A stretch of DNA of 64,000 nt from Nocardiopsis alborubida (lineage in GTDB: Bacteria; Actinomycetota; Actinomycetes; Streptosporangiales; Streptosporangiaceae), in NCBI RefSeq assembly GCF_012396365.1, contig NZ_JAAXPG010000023.1, forward strand, positions 62,001-126,000, in the 5' to 3' direction. Numbering within the stretch: position 1 is the stretch's first letter; each line of letters starts with the position of its first letter. The notes under the pieces are model-generated. The model ran no database searches. It was not told where the DNA came from and was given only the letters and a program-made list of their open reading frames with translations. Position numbers and translations under genes: made by a program. Positions 59,841 through 64,000 of the stretch are shown here, piece after piece.

Positions 59841-62800
59841 ATGCCCCACACACCACCGTCCACGGAACTCCCGTGCTCCGGTTTCACCCCCACACGCCGC
59901 CTGTTCCTGGGACTGGGCGCCGCCGCGGGCACGGCCGCGGCCCTGTCGACCACCCTCGGCGCACCCTCGGCCGTGGCGGCCCCGCAGCCCTTCACCAGGG
60001 GCTTCGAGGCCCCGGCGGCCACGGCCCGCGCCAAGTTCCGCTGGTGGTGGCCGCACGGTCTGGTCGACCCGCAGGAGGTGGCCCGGGAGATCGACCAGGC
60101 CGCCGACGCCGGGTTCGGCGGCATGGAGGTGGCCGACGTCCACCACAGCTCCTCGGAGCCGCTCGATCCCGAGGGGCACGGCTGGGGCACCGGGCCCTGG
60201 CGCCAGGCCGTGGAGGCGGCCCTGTCCCGGGCCGAGGAGCGCGGAATCGTCGTCGACATGACCATCGGCCCGTCCTGGCCCGCAGCGGTGCCCAGCCTGA
60301 CCCCGCAGGACAGGGCCGCCGTGCGCGAACTCGCCCACGGCGTGCGCTACCTCGCCTCCGGGGAGGAGGCCTCCGGCGCCCTGCCCGAGCCCGTGACGGA
60401 GCCGGGGCACGGGGTCGAGTCGCGCGAGCTCTTCGCGGTGCAGGCGGTGCGCCTGGCCGAGGGCGCCTCGCCCGAGGACGAGCGCACCGCCCTGGAGGCC
60501 GACACCCTCCAGGACCTGACCGCGTCGGTACGGGACGAGGAGCTGACCTGGACCGCCCCGGGCGGGGGTGACGGCTCCACCTGGGCCCTCATCGCCTACT
60601 GGGAGCGCGGTTCGGGACAGCGCCCCGAGGGCGGACCGCACACCGAACCGATCTCCTACGTGGTCGACCACTTCAGCGACACCGGCGCCCAGGCGGTCAT
60701 CGACTTCTGGGAGGAGAACGTCCTCACCTCCGGGATCCGCGCCCTCCTCCGGGGACCCGCGGGCGGTGCGATCTTCGAGGACTCCATCGAGATGGAGACC
60801 GAGGCGACCCTGTGGACGCACGATCTGCCCTCCGCCTTCGAGGAGCACCACGGCTACGACCCGGTGCCCTACCTCCCGGTGCTCGTGCGCGTGGACGAGG
60901 ACCAGGTCTTCTCCTTCGACCCCGACACCGACCGCCGTGCGCTGAACGACTTCAACGACCTGCTCTCCCAGCTCTACATCGACCATCACATCGCCCCCCT
61001 CCAGGAGTGGGCGCACGGGCTCGGCATGGGCTACCGGATCCAGCCCTACGGCCTGCAGACCGACGCCGTGGCCAAGGCCGCCATCGTCGACACCGCCGAG
61101 GGCGAGTCCCTGGGCTTCAAGAACCTCGACGACTTCCGCTCCCTGGCCGGCGGGCGCGACCTGGGCGGCAAGAAGGTGCTCAGCAGCGAGGCGGGCGCGG
61201 TCTACGGCGGCTCCTACAGCACCACGTGGCAGCAGACCGTGCGCACCATCGCGCGCGAGTACTCCGCGGGCGTGAACATGGCGGTCCTGCACGGGTTCTC
61301 CTACGCCGACGCGCCCGGAGCGCAGTGGCCGGGGTTCGCCGCCTTCACCCCCTACAGCGGCGGTGTGGGCTACAGCGAGTCGTGGGGGCCTCGCCACCCC
61401 ACCTGGCAGCACGTGTCCGACGTCTCCGGCTTCTTCGCGCGGGCCCAGCACACCCTCCAGTCGGGCACCTCGACGGTCGACGTGGCCTTCCTGCGCCAGA
61501 AGGGCTACGCCGGATCGGGCTTCGGCGCCGCCTATTTCAGCCAGGAGGGGGTGCGCCGGGGCTGGACGCACCAGTTCGTCAGCCCCCGCCTGCTCCGCAT
61601 CACCGAGCCCCGGGTGGAGGGGGGCCGGCTGGCTCCCGAGGGGCCCGCCTACAGCCTGCTGGTCTTCGAGGGGGACGCGTTCAGCGGACGGCTTCCCACC
61701 ATGGAGCTGGACACCGCCCGGCGGATGGTGGAGTACGCCCGGTCGGGACTGAAGATCCTCATCGTCGGGGACTGGAGCGCCCCGCAGGAGCCGGGGACCG
61801 ACCAGAGTTCGGCCGAGGATCTGCTCCAGGCCATGGAGGAGCTGCTCGCCGAGCCCGGCGTGCACCGGGTCGACGCCCGAGAGGACATCCCCGCGGGTCT
61901 CGCGGCACTGAACGCACGGCCCGCCGTCTCCCACGCCCAGGAGTCCCCTCTGCTGCACGCGCGGCGACGGGACGACGAGCTGGAGCTGTACTACTTCACC
62001 AACGGCTCCGACAGCGAAACCGTCGACCACCGGGTCACCCTCCCCGCGGACATCAACCACGCCTATCCCTTCGCGCTGGACCTGTGGAGCGGACGGATCA
62101 CCCCCCTGCCCGAGCACACGCGCGGCGACGGAACGGTCGACGTCGGCGTGCGCCTGGCGCCGGGGGCCTCGACGGTCATCGCCCTGGCCCCGCCCTCGTG
62201 GACGGCCGACCACGGCGAGCCGGGACAGCAGATGCCGCCGGGGCAGCTGAAGAAGCTGCGCGTGGACAGCACCGACGCCGACGAGGTGCGGGTGGAGGGC
62301 CGCAAGGCCATGGTCCGGGCCTCCTCGGCGGGCACCTACACCACCGCCCTCTCCGACGGGAGCACCGTCTCCACCGCCATCGACTCCGTCGGCGACCCCG
62401 TAGACCTGGCCACCTGGGAACTGGAGGTGGAGGACTGGCGGCCGGGAGGGTCGACCACCGACACCGAGGTGGTCCTGCACGAGCACTCGCTGTCCTCCCT
62501 CGTCCCCTGGCGGGAGATCGAAGGGCTGGCCGACACCTCCGGTATCGGCCGCTACACCACCACCGTCGACCTGGGCGAGGGGTGGACCGGAGGCCACGGC
62601 GCCCGTCTGGACCTGGGCCGGGTGAGCGACACCTTCCGCGTCACGGTCAACGGCACGGACCTGCCGCCCTGCGACCAGCAGGACACCGTGGTCGACATCG
62701 GCTCCTGGCTGCGCGGCGGCTCCAACACGATCCAGGTGGAGGTGGCCACCACCCTGATCAACCGCATGCGGGCCTTCCGCCCCGACGTCTACGGCGACGT

Positions 62801-62867
62801 GTCCCGACAGGACTACGGGCTGCTGGGTCCGGTGCGGCTGCTGCCCTACGGCCAGGCCGAACTGTGA
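59841..62867 (+). CDS. Tat-exported glycoside hydrolase, GH106 alpha-L-rhamnosidase-like
   Basis: 1008 aa. Twin-arginine signal (TPTRRLFLGLGAAAG, Arg 19-20) indicates export of the folded enzyme. The mature chain begins with the GH106-style FRWWWPHGLVDPQEVAREIDQAADAGFGGMEVADV (about 68-102). It continues with the FEDSIEMETEATLWTHDLPSAFEEHHGYDP region (acidic catalytic candidates, about 312-341), GHGLGM-like EWAHGLGMGYRIQPYG, and SSEAGAVYGG. The C-terminal 150 residues are a jelly-roll-like carbohydrate-binding domain (DLGRVSDTFRVTVNGTDLPP). Expected role: removing rhamnose from plant polysaccharides or glycosides. LacI-like sites upstream suggest sugar induction. Confidence 0.88.
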   Translation: MPHTPPSTELPCSGFTPTRRLFLGLGAAAGTAAALSTTLGAPSAVAAPQPFTRGFEAPAATARAKFRWWWPHGLVDPQEVAREIDQAADAGFGGMEVADVHHSSSEPLDPEGHGWGTGPWRQAVEAALSRAEERGIVVDMTIGPSWPAAVPSLTPQDRAAVRELAHGVRYLASGEEASGALPEPVTEPGHGVESRELFAVQAVRLAEGASPEDERTALEADTLQDLTASVRDEELTWTAPGGGDGSTWALIAYWERGSGQRPEGGPHTEPISYVVDHFSDTGAQAVIDFWEENVLTSGIRALLRGPAGGAIFEDSIEMETEATLWTHDLPSAFEEHHGYDPVPYLPVLVRVDEDQVFSFDPDTDRRALNDFNDLLSQLYIDHHIAPLQEWAHGLGMGYRIQPYGLQTDAVAKAAIVDTAEGESLGFKNLDDFRSLAGGRDLGGKKVLSSEAGAVYGGSYSTTWQQTVRTIAREYSAGVNMAVLHGFSYADAPGAQWPGFAAFTPYSGGVGYSESWGPRHPTWQHVSDVSGFFARAQHTLQSGTSTVDVAFLRQKGYAGSGFGAAYFSQEGVRRGWTHQFVSPRLLRITEPRVEGGRLAPEGPAYSLLVFEGDAFSGRLPTMELDTARRMVEYARSGLKILIVGDWSAPQEPGTDQSSAEDLLQAMEELLAEPGVHRVDAREDIPAGLAALNARPAVSHAQESPLLHARRRDDELELYYFTNGSDSETVDHRVTLPADINHAYPFALDLWSGRITPLPEHTRGDGTVDVGVRLAPGASTVIALAPPSWTADHGEPGQQMPPGQLKKLRVDSTDADEVRVEGRKAMVRASSAGTYTTALSDGSTVSTAIDSVGDPVDLATWELEVEDWRPGGSTTDTEVVLHEHSLSSLVPWREIEGLADTSGIGRYTTTVDLGEGWTGGHGARLDLGRVSDTFRVTVNGTDLPPCDQQDTVVDIGSWLRGGSNTIQVEVATTLINRMRAFRPDVYGDVSRQDYGLLGPVRLLPYGQAEL

Positions 62868-62872
62868 CCGCC

Positions 62873-62911
62873 GCCCGTCCGGGCGGCGCCCCGCGCGCCG
62901 CCCGGACGGGC
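62873..62911 (+). terminator. Terminator of the rhamnosidase gene
   Basis: Perfect 15-bp stem GCCCGTCCGGGCGGC / GCCGCCCGGACGGGC with a 9-nt loop, 6 bp after the stop. Confidence 0.85.
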
Positions 62912-63040
62912 ACGGCGGCCTGTTCGCGCGGATCACCTGTGTGGCGGGGTAAGCGTCCGGCCCCCACCCCAGGCCCCGAAGAATGACAAAACGGACATCA
63001 CACGCGGCTCTGAGGCCAAGCAGGCGGGTTGGACGCCAAG

Positions 63041-64000
63041 CTAGCGGAGGGTGCTCAAGGCGAGGTGGGCCGCGGACGCGTCGACCGGTCTGGTGACGTC
63101 GAGCCCGGTGGCCTCGGCGAAGCGGCGCAGGCGGTTGACCACCGTGTTGCGGTGGCAGAACATCGCCTGCGCGACCTGGGTCACCGAACCGGTCCGGTAG
63201 TAGGCCTCGACCGTCTCGACCTGCAGATCGACCTCGCGTTCGGTGAACCCCCCGAGCGCCTCCCGCACGTCCCGGGCGAAGGCCTCGGCGGCCGGGCCCA
63301 GGCGCGCGCCCACCAGCCGGGTCCAGTGGTTCTCGACCGTGGCCGCCGCGCCGGGCCGCGCCCACTCCGCCAGCTCGCGGGCGAGCCGCCACATCGGGGC
63401 GATCTCCCCGATGCCGTGGGCGCTCGGGGAGATCCCGACGGGCTCGCTCAGCAGCGCCTCCCGGGCGGCGCCCGCGGCGTCCCCGGCGGGGACGATGGCG
63501 AACTCCACCCCGTCCAGGCGGAGCAGGACCGCCCCGGGAAGCGCCTCCCCGACCCAGCCCCGGAAGTCGCGCGCGTGGCTGCCGTTGGCCACCAGGACGA
63601 GGTGTACGCCGTCGGGGCGCAGTCCCAGGGCCTGCGCCGCCTGCGCGTGCAGGCGCGTGTCCTCGCCGGAGCCGCTCAGCAGGTGCTGGAGGAGGAACGC
63701 GTGCTCCAACTCCAGTTCCGCGCGCATCCGCGCGATCTCGTCGGTGTAGCCCGTCTGCACGTGCGTGGTGTGCACCTCCACCGCCTCCCAGATCGAGATG
63801 ACCTCCTCGGAGAAGTCGCGGAAGTCGGCCTCGGCGACGTGGGCGCGCATCGCCTCCCAGAGGAAGCGGAAGTCCATGCGCACGGCCCGCAGCAGCGACT
63901 CCAGGGGGATCCCGCGGCGGGCGCGGGAACGCCCGACCCCGATCGAGTGGGCGCGCAGCTCACCGTGGCGGTCCTGTCCCCGCAGGAGCTCCAGGAGGAG
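63041..64000 (-). CDS. PucR family transcriptional regulator (5' end beyond window)
   Basis: At least 319 residues are visible and the frame runs off the right edge. The C-terminal helix-turn-helix is VEAYYRTGSVTQVAQAMFCHRNTVVNRLRRFAEATG, the signature of PucR/CdaR regulators. The middle part contains a GGDEF-like/nucleotide-sensing fold region (HLVLVANGSHARDFRGWVGEALPGAVLLRLDGVEFAIVPAG), and an N-terminal helical part (IPLESLLRAVRMDFRFLWEAM) precedes it. Such regulators activate catabolic genes. A 63-bp relic of a related gene's end lies at 41196. Confidence 0.9.
   Translation of the reverse strand, partial: LLLELLRGQDRHGELRAHSIGVGRSRARRGIPLESLLRAVRMDFRFLWEAMRAHVAEADFRDFSEEVISIWEAVEVHTTHVQTGYTDEIARMRAELELEHAFLLQHLLSGSGEDTRLHAQAAQALGLRPDGVHLVLVANGSHARDFRGWVGEALPGAVLLRLDGVEFAIVPAGDAAGAAREALLSEPVGISPSAHGIGEIAPMWRLARELAEWARPGAAATVENHWTRLVGARLGPAAEAFARDVREALGGFTEREVDLQVETVEAYYRTGSVTQVAQAMFCHRNTVVNRLRRFAEATGLDVTRPVDASAAHLALSTLR

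Noticed and set aside
59748..63392. 1214-codon open frame opposite the rhamnosidase gene
   Set aside because: Composition is Gly/Val/Gln/Arg-rich with no recognisable domain; the plus-strand GH106 protein is convincing with Tat signal and terminator.

Overview
The window is very GC-rich (low-70s percent by eye) and densely packed. It has the families and signals of a filamentous actinobacterium: SWIM, DUF5685, GH106 and DUF6653 proteins, sortase-anchored surface proteins, TAnnnT -10 elements and several apparently leaderless genes. A Nocardiopsis-like genus is my best guess, but that is inference from general character, not a marker gene. No rRNA, tRNA, IS element, CRISPR array or origin was recognised.

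Layout. 1-20 kb is mixed housekeeping and accessory content: an ABC ATPase, a 1549-aa protein of unknown function, an SDR oxidoreductase, a DUF5685 protein with an extreme cysteine tail, a quinone-reductase-like enzyme, an AI-2E-family exporter, DUF6653, an FG-GAP lipoprotein, a DUF3500 lipoprotein, a PEP mutase/isocitrate lyase-family enzyme, a DUF1028 protein, an S33 peptidase, a SWIM protein, and an Rrf2 regulator paired with an NTF2-like protein. Gene debris lies between them: a truncated copy of the PEP mutase gene 5' end and a frameshifted RsbQ-like hydrolase. 20-27 kb holds a GIDE-like membrane protein and a six-gene Mrp/Mnh Na+/H+ antiporter operon (mnhA-C-D-E-F-G, mnhA fused to an mnhB-like domain). 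27-30 kb has a small conserved-looking protein and a large SMI1/KNR4 protein.

30-57 kb is the centre of interest: an apparent zinc-acquisition island. Five near-identical palindromes (consensus tGAAAAC-G-ATTATCA, a good match to the actinobacterial Zur box) sit in front of (1) a siderophore-type importer operon containing a methyltransferase; (2) a divergent pair made of a heterodimeric exporter-type ABC transporter and a second siderophore-type importer; (3) a ZnuABC-like transporter of the 'anchored repeat' type, whose binding protein carries an inserted choice-of-anchor M domain and which is co-transcribed with two sortase-anchored and one membrane-anchored protein bearing the same domain; (4) a COG0523 zinc metallochaperone with a methyltransferase and a degenerate COG0523 paralogue; and (5) secreted and sortase-anchored choice-of-anchor M proteins, one of 1245 aa with fibronectin III repeats. 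Together these could form a surface-to-membrane metal relay plus metallophore uptake, switched on by zinc starvation. Two of the promoters appear leaderless: they would start on short peptides (one rich in His) followed by long RNA hairpins.

57-64 kb has a truncated S9-type hydrolase, a CGNR regulator divergent from a metallo-beta-lactamase-fold protein with a palindromic operator between them, a Tat-exported GH106-type rhamnosidase with LacI-like operator sites, and a PucR-family regulator running off the right edge.
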